Of a DNA stretch of 64,000 bases, positions 1 through 11,000 are shown one piece after another. The notes under the pieces are model-generated. The model worked only from the letters and a program-made list of their open reading frames with translations, was not told where the DNA came from and did not search any database. The translations under genes and the position numbers were made by a program. The number at the start of each line of letters is the position of its first letter. Positions within the stretch are counted from its first letter, which is position 1. The stretch comes from Sarcocystis neurona (Eukaryota > Apicomplexa > Conoidasida > Eucoccidiorida > Sarcocystidae), in NCBI GenBank assembly GCA_000727475.1, contig KL647303.1:1949843-2013842 (forward strand), given 5' to 3'.

Positions 1-1140
1 GAGAAGGTAAGAAGAAGTTCGCGTAGACTGGTCACGGCCGTCGGACAGCAGGGACCCCAGGCCTCCTTCCCAGCAACATATGTAGACAGACTAATTAACG
101 TTTCTTGCATCCTGGCGTTTGACGCGTAAGCGGGAAGAAAGCACGCTTTACTGAGATGTGCTCCTCTGTGTTTCAACGCTATAACTGATCGGTGAATGTT
201 CTGAGCTTCACGCGACGGAATAACTTTACACCCCTGAGGAACATAGCACGAACAGCTTAAGTTGACTGCGAAACCTTCAAATACGCACAAGGACAAACAA
301 CAAAGTCAGCTTGTCGTGCAAGAAGCAGGTCTAGTGCTTCTTTTTGAGAGTTCTTGTGTTGTGAAGTCCGGCAGTGAGCGGTTATGCCGCTTAGACTCTG
401 CAGAAGACGGCGGTGACAGTCCCGTCAGAGAAGCCGCAGAACAACAGATCTTACACTCAACGCAAGAAAGTTTCCAACCTCCCTGTCTGCTACATTCTAT
501 TTTCACACAGAGAACGGAGAAACACTGTCTCCACCGGCTTACCCGGATTAGCCCGTGCATAATATTATATATCTTGCCATGTGCAGCTTTGATATTTCCA
601 ACCCACAGGTGACTACCCTCGTTCAGGAGGCTCAGGAGTGCGCGCGTACCACATACGATATCTGTCCGGATAAGGGGCATGCTAAACACTGCATGTTGTT
701 TATATACGCGTGTACAGATCTTATGCGCGGGTATTCACACGTCGGTAAGAGTATACATACGCTTATATAGAGACTACGTACAAATAATCAGGCTCTACTT
801 CCTACAGAGAGTCAGCCGCCATATACAGCTGCTCACAAACGAGGGAAGAGCATGCTCTTCCCTCCACGTAGGCCCTCCCCATTCTGCGCCATATATATAT
901 ATATATATATACACATCTCTGTCACATATATATATATATAGATGCGTGACGCACGCTTTGTTTCTTCCACGAATCAGACATTCACGTGTTATTAAGGAGA
1001 TGCTTACAAATAGGCTCCAGGAAACGTGACTTGTTGCCGGTGTCCCGAAGCAGAGATACACGGTGAAGTCGTACCACGTGCAAAATACACCGCAGGAGTC
1101 AACTTTGTTCCCGAGTGAAGGACGCATCAGCACCCTGCAG
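1..1140. other. No gene recognised; mixed sequence with one TA-rich tract
   Basis: Only short overlapping frames on both strands. A (TA)n-rich alternating tract occupies about 890-942. Nothing else was recognised. Confidence 0.5.
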
Positions 1141-1900
1141 TCACTGAGTTTCATCTGCTGTTTTGCTGGTGCTGCCTTTGCAGCGTTTGGGTACTCCAGG
1201 ACTCTTGGCGGTGTTGCTGCGCTGCTTCTCTTTCGTCTCTCGGTGTTGCTGTGCTGCTTTTTCTTCCTGTCTCTTTGACTGTCCCCTGTATCTGCGATCA
1301 CGTACCGTCTTCGGTGGTACTGCAGGGAGTGGTCTGGTCACGCCCAGCCAACGTCGCGCTATCGCTGCGAACCCTGTTCCTGCTGTTGCTGTGGTGTGTT
1401 GCTGTGCCGCTAGTATAGATGCGTCTTAATTGTTTCCCTGCGATGCTTGCGCGGCTGCTACCGCAGACTCTGGCGACGACTTCATCGCCGCGTCTCTGCT
1501 GGAAAGGCTCTGTGATGCGACCTGAAATGACCTGAGCGTAGGGGGGTGTCCTGCGTGTGTGCTGCTGCTCTTTGCTGCCGGCCTTGGTGCTATTCCGGCC
1601 GTATGTACTCCACTACACACTGCTCGCCCTGGTGACCTCGGTGCTGCTGCTGCTGCTGGCCAAGCAGCAGAACAACCCTTCCTCACCACTGTCAGGCAGC
1701 AGCACACATTGTTGTGTCAACTGTTGCTGCTACTGTCGCTCACGCAGCGCAACAAGCTTCCTCTAAAACACGCAGTTGATCCGCCGCAGTTTCTACTTTT
1801 GCCACAACGTGATCCCTCAGGCAAACTGCATGGCCGCTCCTGCTGCTGCTGCCGCTCACCCTGCAGGTGTTTGTCTGCTACCGCTTGACTTTTCCGGCGG
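1140..1900. repeat. CTG-rich (plus strand) triplet block
   Basis: Interrupted GCTGCTG tracts give Leu/Cys/Ala frames on plus and Ala/Ser/Gln frames on minus. Some minus-strand frames here (ending SSPESAVAAAQASQGNN at 1,426) could be coding, without proof. Confidence 0.6.
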
Positions 1901-2013
1901 TCAGCTTCAACGAATGGCTTATTTATTTCAGCACGACGGTTAGAGCGAAATGTTTTATCGAAAGGAGGGAGAGCTTGGTTCCGAGCACTCCAGACACAAA
2001 AACGCAAATACAC
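1717..2013 (-). CDS. Possible exon, unknown product
   Basis: The minus-strand frame reads ARNQALPPFDKTFRSNRRAE and INKPFVEADRRKSQAVADKH without triplet runs, then a Gln stretch. No clear splice sites could be assigned and no family was recognised. Confidence 0.22.
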   Translation of the reverse strand: MYLRFCVWSARNQALPPFDKTFRSNRRAEINKPFVEADRRKSQAVADKHLQGERQQQQERPCSLPEGSRCGKSRNCGGSTACFRGSLLRCVSDSSSNS

Positions 2014-2094
2014 CGAGCCACAAATATTGTGTGAAAAGACAGCTCCACGACCATGTATGTTAACAGCAATTTTGCACGTGTATAGAAGTACAAC

Positions 2095-2739
2095 TCAACG
2101 CAGCAACGCGTCTGCAAGCACGCACATCAATGTTCTTTGAAGGCCGGGAAGTATCCCTGCGCCTCTCCGTCTCAACATCTCGGAAGACATCGCCGGAGAG
2201 CAGAAGCAACCGTCCTCCAGCACAACGAATTGAATCGGGTCGCCACTGCTCTCAAGCACACACCTACTGTCACTGTACGAAACCCACATGCGAAAGGAAG
2301 GTGTCGTCCCCTGAACCTGCAGAATCACTGACTTCCTGTGTATCTGGCAGGGTCGGTGTCGTCCTCTCCTGTCTACCCAGGCTCTCTCTACGTACATCGA
2401 TCTATACCGATATGTAGGCACACGGTGTTACATATCCGTCTCTCTATACGTCTTTACGTATACGGATTGTGTGTATGCAAGCCTCTCTCTCTCTGCGTGT
2501 AAGAAAGACACGCCTGCCTCTGTGTATGTATGGGGCGGGACGCACATACTCGTGTCAATCTGTCTCTTGAAGGTGTAGAGAGAGAGCCAAGCTGAAGTTG
2601 CAGACGAACGCCTGCAGGTATCCAGAAGGGGCATCAATGTTAAGAAAATTTACTCGTCTTTCCATCATCTTTTCAGAAGACGCGCGGTTCAGGAAGATGC
2701 GTCTGCGTCGTTCCCCCGCTACAGCGTCAACTTCAGGCG
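2095..2739 (-). CDS. Possible two terminal exons of an unknown gene
   Basis: Exon 2,739-2,606 (acceptor TTGTCCAG, donor TTC|GTCTGC) reads ERRRRIFLNRASSEKMMERR then VNFLNIDAPSGYLQAF. It joins in phase to exon 2,316-2,095 (acceptor TTCTGCAG), which reads VQGTTPSFRMWVSYSDSR, continues GDPIQFVVLEDGCFCSPAM and ends LADALLR, then TGA. The composition is normal protein, unlike the surrounding repeats. No family was recognised. It lies downstream of the channel stop on the same strand. Confidence 0.38.
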
Positions 2740-3060
2740 CTGGACAACTGAATTCTCTCTCCCTATCCAGGCCACAGAGGTACACGCTTGTGTGCCTCTC
2801 TCACCGCCGAACGCACTACCATCCTCAAATGCACGTATGTATATGCATCCGAATGTGCAGGTGATACGTACGTATATGTACGCGCACGTATAGAAGTGCA
2901 GATATGTATCTCTATGCATGCGTATACACGCTGTCAAGCGTGCACATCTGTTTCTCTGTCTACACACACATATCTATACGCACGTATAGAACCGCAGACA
3001 AATATACATATATGATGTACTTACATCCGTGTGGGCGTATACATACTGCCAAGTGCGCGT
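2400..3060. repeat. Degenerate TATA/GTAC/CT-rich simple sequence
   Basis: Short runs such as GTATATGTACGCGCACGTATAG, CTCTCTCTC and ACACACATA alternate through the block; the exon candidate at 2,606-2,739 interrupts it. Confidence 0.5.
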
Positions 3061-4472
3061 GTCAGTATCTGTTTCTCTTTCTCTGCCTCTCGACCCTCCT
3101 TTCTCCTTTCCTGTCGCGGTCTCTGAGAGCATACGTGTACGCACGTAGGCGGCAGCGTGGCCTCATCCAGAGCGGCAGTAAAGTACAAGTCGTGTGCACT
3201 GTTCGCACACAGGAGAAGCCTCGACGCGTGCTGCAAACAGTGCGAAGAAATGCTATCCTTCTGCAAACGTTGGCACAGAAACGGGACGGTGGTCACAAGT
3301 GATACTATCCTTCTGCTTGGGCAACGGCAGAGAAGTAGCGGCGCCGTCGCAGTGTCTGCGTCTGCGTGCCTCTCTGTGCTTTGACTGACTTCGCACTCGT
3401 GTGTGCGCGTCCCTCTATAGGAAAGATTTCTCCGTCGTCGACCGTCCAGGGTCCAACGCAGGCAGATACACACGCGCTTCTGCGAGAAGAATCTGCATAC
3501 CTACTACGCGCGCTCCGCTCGAGCGGCCACACACCAAAGATTCTCACCTCCTCGAGCCGCCCCCGGCGATTCAAGCGCTCTGCGGCAACCGCAGCAGCTC
3601 GGCTACGTCTACTCCACCGCGGCACATCACACTTTGAAGCGCGAACGTCCTTGGCATAGAACAATAATCCACGTCTTCTCTGTGCTGCTCCTTCCTCTCT
3701 GTACAGGTATTAATACATGCGTATCCCTCATACTTAGAGATATGCAGGTATACGGTGTAACCAGGCTGTGACCCCCTCTTCAGCTGTTCATTGACGAATC
3801 CACTCCTTAAATATTTGTCCGTGTCTATACATACGAGGTGAGAGCCTTTGTGGCGGTCTATTTCACTCTTCACTGACGAGTGTATATATATATGTATGTG
3901 TGCATACCTGTGCAGTGGTGGGATGTGTAGCCTTCTCTCTCTGTCTCGAACGCGCGTGGGGTCGTCCCAACGCTGCTGCATTTCTACGAGAGAGAGGGTG
4001 AAGCGTCACGACTCGCTAAGGCGACGCACACAAACTGTAGAAGATTTTTCTCGGCTTCTCTGTACCTCACATCTGCCGTGTGCACACGCGCGCAGGTGGA
4101 TCTGCTGTCTCTCTGCATGCAGACCTACTAATCCTGCTACTATCTGTGCCCTCCCTCTCTCGTTCTCTATGCACACGTATCGGTGGAGGCCACATATATT
4201 CTCTCGAGAAATATATGCGTACGTACCGATAAAACACCTTCGGCTTCCCTATCTGCCTCTCTCTGTCTGTGGTCTGTGCAGAGACAAGGACAACAAAGAG
4301 TATATGTGTATGATAAATGGGTACACACTTATATACATACATATATAGATACATCTACCTCTATCCGTCTGTACCTGTCTGTCTGTATTTTCTCTCTGCA
4401 GATAGAAGAAACAACTCCATACAAGTGTTTGAATCACTAAGGCGCACCGACACAGATATTTATCAATATCTA

Positions 4473-5077
4473 CTACCAGACTGGCGGTTCAGAGCGCACG
4501 TCGGACGGCGTGTACCCGCCCCCCCGCAAAGTCTGCTGCTCCCACCGGAAGGGCAAGTTCTTTGTCGTACTGCGGTCCAGAGTCCTACTGCTGTAGCTGC
4601 TGCTGCTGCAGACGTTGTGGAAGGAATAGCTGCCTGCACCGCACATGGAAATGCAGGAACTCGTGGGTTGGCAAGCGGGGGACGACTGAGGCAGGTGGTG
4701 ATGGTGGAGGGGGGGGTGGTAGAGCTGCCGCTGCTGGTGTGGCAGCAGCCCGGGAGACGGCGGCGGCGCGGCTGCTATTCCTGCAAACCCCGGGCTGCTC
4801 TCGCTGCCCGTTTTGCTGCTGCGGAAGGTCGAAGTGGTAGTGACGGTGCTGCAGCAACAACCGGCCGGACCTCCCGTCCACACAGAGCGCGAGCAGCAGC
4901 TGCCCGTCGGCACCCAAAACTGCTGCTGCTGCAGCTGCTGCTGCAGCGCCCTGTATAGCCGGTGGCTGCGCATCTCCACCTTGTTCAGCTTCTGGTACAA
5001 GTACACTTGCATCTGTAGCAGCTGCCGCCCCGTTGAAGTGCCACACACGCGACTGCAGGACTCGGCGAACTCTTTCA
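4473..5077 (-). CDS. Channel gene last exon: coiled-coil tail and stop
   Basis: 605 nt with acceptor GGTGCAG and stop TAG at 4,475-4,473. The translation starts KEFAESCSRVCGTSTGRQ and then forms a helix with leucine/valine heptads (LLQMQVYLYQKLNKVEM, LYRALQQQL), followed by Pro, Gln and His-rich disordered sequence. The phase fits the 7,231 donor. The intron between them is about 2.15 kb and consists mostly of alternating TA/CA repeats. Confidence 0.65.
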
Positions 5078-8000
5078 CTGCACCACCACCACGCACCACT
5101 TCAGTACACCTGTCTTAGTATTCCTCGACGCATCCCGACGCGCAGCCTCATATACATATATATATAAATATATACACACATATTTATTCATAGATATATA
5201 TATATATATATATGGTGGCTGTATATATACATGTAGGTATCCGCATATATGCACTTCGGTACGTTATTTCGCTATATCCATACGCTGCATGTGTACAGCG
5301 GTGTGTATATATATATGTATAAACGTATACAGATATACGCATATAATTACGTGTACATATGTGTAAGCATAGATATAGAGATATCGCACATTCTCTCCAT
5401 ATGGTGCGGACGTGTGTGTGTGTGTGTACATGTTTAGTCACCTACGACACGTACAGTTGTTCTCCTGCCTCTTCTTCCAGATGTGTGCGTCTATATACAG
5501 AGGTGCACACATGCATTTGTAGGTATGTACGGAGATGCTTTCACTCGTAGGGACGTCAGAAGATAAATAGACAGACACACTAGGTCTGTCTCTTATACAA
5601 TATACATATATATATTATATAAGATATATATTTATTACACCACAAGATAGAGAAAGACGCGACACACAAAGAAACATCGCAACTACTACGCGCAATTCAA
5701 TACAACTTCGTCTACGCAAATCTACCATTATTCACACGCATACCCATTTGCTTGTATTCACACATACACATCGCCTATACACATATATATTTATGCGTTT
5801 ACAGGCATATACACACATATATGTATACCGTCTATACACTTGCAGATATGGGTAGAATTATACCCATATATCTATGAGGATATATGCACATGCATTACGT
5901 ACGTCTATGTATACCGTCTATACACACGTAGATCTGGATGTAACTATGTGTATGTGTATATATATATGTATATACGCATACATATGCATATACGTACATA
6001 TATGTATCCTGCTTGTAGACTTGGACATAAGTATAGATGTGTATATATATATATGCATATATATGCGCGTACATACGTATGTGTATACCGTCTACATACT
6101 TGTGGTTCTGAATATCCTCCCAGGTACACTTCCTTGGCTACCTGTAGCCAGTCGAGTTCTCCGACTCAGTCGACTACCCTATCACTACGTGAAACGCGCG
6201 CCTGTGCAGGTCTACTACTCCTGGAGAACGAATATTTCTTGCTGTCGTACGACCAAATAGTATTTCTCGCTCTATGCACGTCTACCAATACAGATATAGC
6301 CCCACACGGACACCTAGACGCTTAGACGCGTTTACATATATATATATATATATATATTTGTGGACCAACACAAACGCATATACATATATGTATATATATG
6401 TCTCATACAGGCATACATATGTATACATATACCAGGCCCGTCCATGCATGTATATTTAAACACATATGTACACCTATGCACTTGGACGGATACATTTATA
6501 TATCTATATATATATATATGGATCAATACAAGCATATATATATATATATATCACACTCTCTCATACAGTCATACGTTCGTATACATACATGCTGCTTATT
6601 TACATATATATATATATATATATATATGTATACATATACTATATATATATACTATCCGGTTAGGCGCATACAATAATATATCTGCATATATATCAGTGGA
6701 CCAATATATATGTATATGTGACACACACTCATGCAGGCCTACATGTGTATACAAGCGTGCCGTCTGTATGTATGTGTATATATACACATACATACAGTCT
6801 ACGCTTAGACGCATACAATCATATATTCATATATATATATAAATCTATATTGATGGACCAACATATTTATATATATATATATAAAACACACTCACCCAGG
6901 CACACATGTATACATATATATGCCGCCCGTGTATGTGTGTGTATAAATATGCGCACGGATGACCAGGTAAATACACAGACATGCGTGTGCGTGTAGATTA
7001 CCCGTGCACGTGTGGAGTGTCTTCCCATATATATATATATATACAATGTATATATGTATGTATGGAAACTCGTAAGGAAATACTCGTAGCGAGATGAAGA
7101 AACTGACGTGGATGCGTAGGTATAACCGCACAAGAGTAACCCACATATATATATATACATATATATATGTGTACATGTACGTGTATACGTGGATCGATCT
7201 ACAGCCTTCCTGCATAGAATAAAAACCCACCGGTGACATACTCCACGCCTCGGGTGTAGTAAATGTTCAGAACGTCGAACGCTTGAAAGAGGGGAATGCC
7301 CGCCTTCTGCAGCAAAAGCAGCAGCAGCAGCAGCCCGCAGGACACGAGGTAGTAACACAGCAGCAGCAGGAGCAACGCCAATAGCCGCAGCACAAGCAGC
7401 AGCAGCAAGGCCCAACAGCCACCCGCACAGCAGCACAGCAGCAGCGCAAAACCCGCAGCAGCAGCCCACTACAGCAGCGCAGACCAACAGCAGCAGCACC
7501 TGTAGCAGCGAAGACCAACGGCACCACCTGCAGCAGCGTAGACCAACAGCAGCAGCAGTCCTGCAGCAGCAGCGTCCACCAGCAACGCGTGACGTCTCCT
7601 GCGTGAGCAGCAGTATCGCTGACCTCAAGAGCGTCTAGGACCGCGGGGTGCTGCAGGATATCCAGGGGATGGAGGTGCGCTAGCTTGAGGCAGGCGACTT
7701 CTTTTTGCCGTGAAGAGAATTCTGCAGGTTCCACCTCTTTTCTTCGTCTTTCCTCTTCTTCTTCCTCTTCCACCGCAGCGTCCTCGTCATGAAGTTTCAG
7801 AAACGTTCGCGCCTTTGGCTGTTGCGTCACGGCGCAGCCTGTTGCGCGCCAGAGGCTAAACCCTGCCCTTCTGCCACCACGCGATGTGTACAGCAGCTCC
7901 TGCTGCCGCTTGTCCTCTTCCTTCTTTTCCGCAGTCTGCGACACGTCTTGCCGTTGTCTCGTGCAATTCTTGCAGATCCCGTGCGTCCGCGTTGTTTCTG

Positions 8001-11000
8001 CTCCCTCTGCTATAGCAGCGACACTACAGCCACCAACCCCAGCCAACCCCAAGCCTTTCTTCTCGCCTGCCGCGAGCGAAGCGTGTGTGGGCATGGTGTT
8101 CCTTCCTTCTTCTGCAGCGCCTCCGTCTCCCTTCTCTACGTAGTATCCTTGAGAAACGTCTTTGCCGTGTCCCGCTCTCGCTGCTGCTGCGGCTGCTTGT
8201 GCCGCTGCTGCTTCTTCTTCAGAGCCTGCAGTCGAGCTGCTGCCTGCCGCTGCTGCAGCAGCACACATCAGCCCCGCCTCCTGCTCCGCGGTCCCTGAAC
8301 AGCCGCGAAAGGAATGTGATGCAGGCGCCTTGCGCTGCTCACCTGCTGCTGCTGGTCCTTTCCCAGCAGCTACGTGTCGCCGCTGCTGCGCCTTTTTCTC
8401 CACTCCTGCTGCAGCAGCAGCGTCACCCCACAGCCCCTCTCCCCTGCCGGAGCACTGCTCCGTCTCCTGCAGCAACGAATCCGACGACCGCGAGCACCGT
8501 CCGTGCTTGAACAGCTGCCTTCCCGTGCGCTCAGCAGCAGCAGCAACAGCACCCCACGTAGCAGGATCCCACGCCGCACCAACAGCAGGGCATGTGTCGG
8601 CGGCAGCACCGCAGGCTCGCCCCCCCTCAGCTGTACCACGTCCCGCTGCAGCACGTATCCCGGCAGCAGCAGCAGGCCTCCCTACTTCTCCTGCATCACA
8701 GCCGCCCCCGCGGCCTTCACCTGCAGCAGAGAAATCCGACAGACGCATCTCCGCAGTACCAAAGTCATCTTCCCCCCCCTCCTCCGTTGTGTAGCATTTG
8801 ACGTGCTGCACTGCACATGCGCATGTTTGCCCGCCTTCCTCCGTCTCCGCGATGCTGGGCTCTCCCTGCTGGTGCTGCTGTTGCTGCTTCCCTGCGTCCA
8901 CGACGGCCTCCCAGTCAGCTGCTGCTGCTGCAGCTGTGCTGCTGTCGAGAAGAAACGGCGCGTGACAGCGCGCGTGGGGGTCAGCGACATGGAGAGAAGG
9001 CGGCGCAGTTGTACGGTATGGTGGGTGCTGTTCGCCGCTGCTTCGCAAGCCGAAAGAACTGCAGCACCTGGCGCTGCTGCAGCAGCATGCGCGACAGCTG
9101 GCTGACGTCGCCGCATGCAGTGATGGCTCCTGTCGCAGCAAAAACCGCCCTTCCACTGCGTCTTCCGCAGTCCGAGACTCCCTCCGCCGCTGCTGTTGGT
9201 GCATCTTCTTCTTCGTCAGCTGCTGCTGCGGCTGTTCGTTGCACTGTTGCTGCTGCAACAGCGTCAGTTCTTTCTTCGTCGGGCACACAGACATAGACAG
9301 AGAGGACGGCGGCGAAGAGGAAGAAGCTGCTGTGGACAAGGCACGAAGCTGCTGCAGCTGCAAGGCGCCTCCTGCTGTCGCATACGCGCGCTCCTTCCCT
9401 GGTCCTCCTGTTGCTGCTAATTCTGCGTTGGATGCTGCCGCCGCTGCTGCGGTCCCGGCCTCAGTCTCGGCCGCCTCCGCGCCCCCCGCTGCAGTGCCGC
9501 TGTAGGCAGCAGCAGCCAGGCTGTCGTCGACCCACCAGCAGCAGCACCTGCCTGCGGCGGACAGCGAAGACCGCGCAGCAGCAGGCAGCGTCGCCGCAGC
9601 GACCTTGCTCGCTGCCGCAGTCGTCGCTGCTGCTGCTGCGGCCGAGGGAAGAAAAAACAGAAAATCCGTCTGCCGGAAGGCGCGCGTCAGCAAATCCTCG
9701 TTACGGGCGTCTCTTTCAAGGCGGTCATGATAACTCGCCTCAGCAGCCAAGCGACTCGACATGTCTACGTAGGCGTCCAAGATAATACCTGTCTCACACA
9801 GAGACACACAGACGCAGACACACAGACACAGACATGTAGAATTGCATGCGTACTTATAAATTACATCCGTAGATCGGATATAACAAGTGCGTGTGGGGGG
9901 CTACACAATTCCCACATTCGTACAACGAGGAACAGCCGTCGTACCGGTTGCCAAGAAAATGTGGGGATATCGACAGCAGCAGCTGGTGAAACGCTTCCCA
10001 CACGTGCACAACCGGCATGCTGACAAACCAACAACTACTGACCCATATATATATATATACATATATGTATGTACTCTATATATATATGTATATCACACTC
10101 GTACATGTGTGTAGGAGGGTGATAGGAAGACGTCCAATGTACTTGTATTTGGCAGAGATAGATAGTCACAGGGGAAAGAGAAGGTAAAAATGCCAGGAAA
10201 TCGAGTCGGGCGACACACTCACACACAAACACGTACATTTCCACACTTCTACACATATACATATATATACATATATATGTGGACCTATATAAATACGCGT
10301 GTACGTATACATACGTACCCATGTTCCTACATATATATGTATATATATTTTACATACGCACGTGTGTGCATATGCATTTACACACAGAGACGGGCGTGTA
10401 TATTCTTTATGCGTACGTGCGCGCTTGTGTTTATACACGTTCACTCATATACCTATACATATATATATATATATATGTACATAGATGTGTATTTGCGCAA
10501 GTACGTATACTTGTAGTACCAAGTACATGTGGATATATATACATATACGTATATACTGGCTGCATAGATGTGATTTATTATTACACACACACACACACGT
10601 CTCGACAGATTTTAACTGGTGCACTTACAAATAGACACTTGTTTAATTATGATGCAAACTGATACACTTCCTTACAGATATACCGCATGTATGCGTGTGT
10701 GTGTGGTGGGGATGGGGGCAGACGTGGAGTTTACCCGTGACAATGTTGAGAAGCGTCAGGGTCGTGAAGCAGATAAAGCAGACGAAAAAAATGCGGCTGA
10801 ACGGATGCTTTTCTGCCGTCGAGTTCGCCACGCCGTTCCATCCTGCAACACGCAGCAGCAGCAGCAGCAAGGACAGCAGCAAGGATAGCAGCACGAGCAG
10901 CAGCCATCCCACAGCCACAGGAACATCACAAGCAGCAGCAGCAGCCACGCCAAGGGCAGCCGCAACGCGCCAGCGACGGCCAGAAAAGAAGATGAACAAG

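Noticed and set aside
4317..4958. 213-codon plus-strand frame rich in Ala, Arg and Leu
   Set aside because: It is the reverse of the channel's last exon, whose minus-strand frame fits the splice phase and ends in a proper tail.
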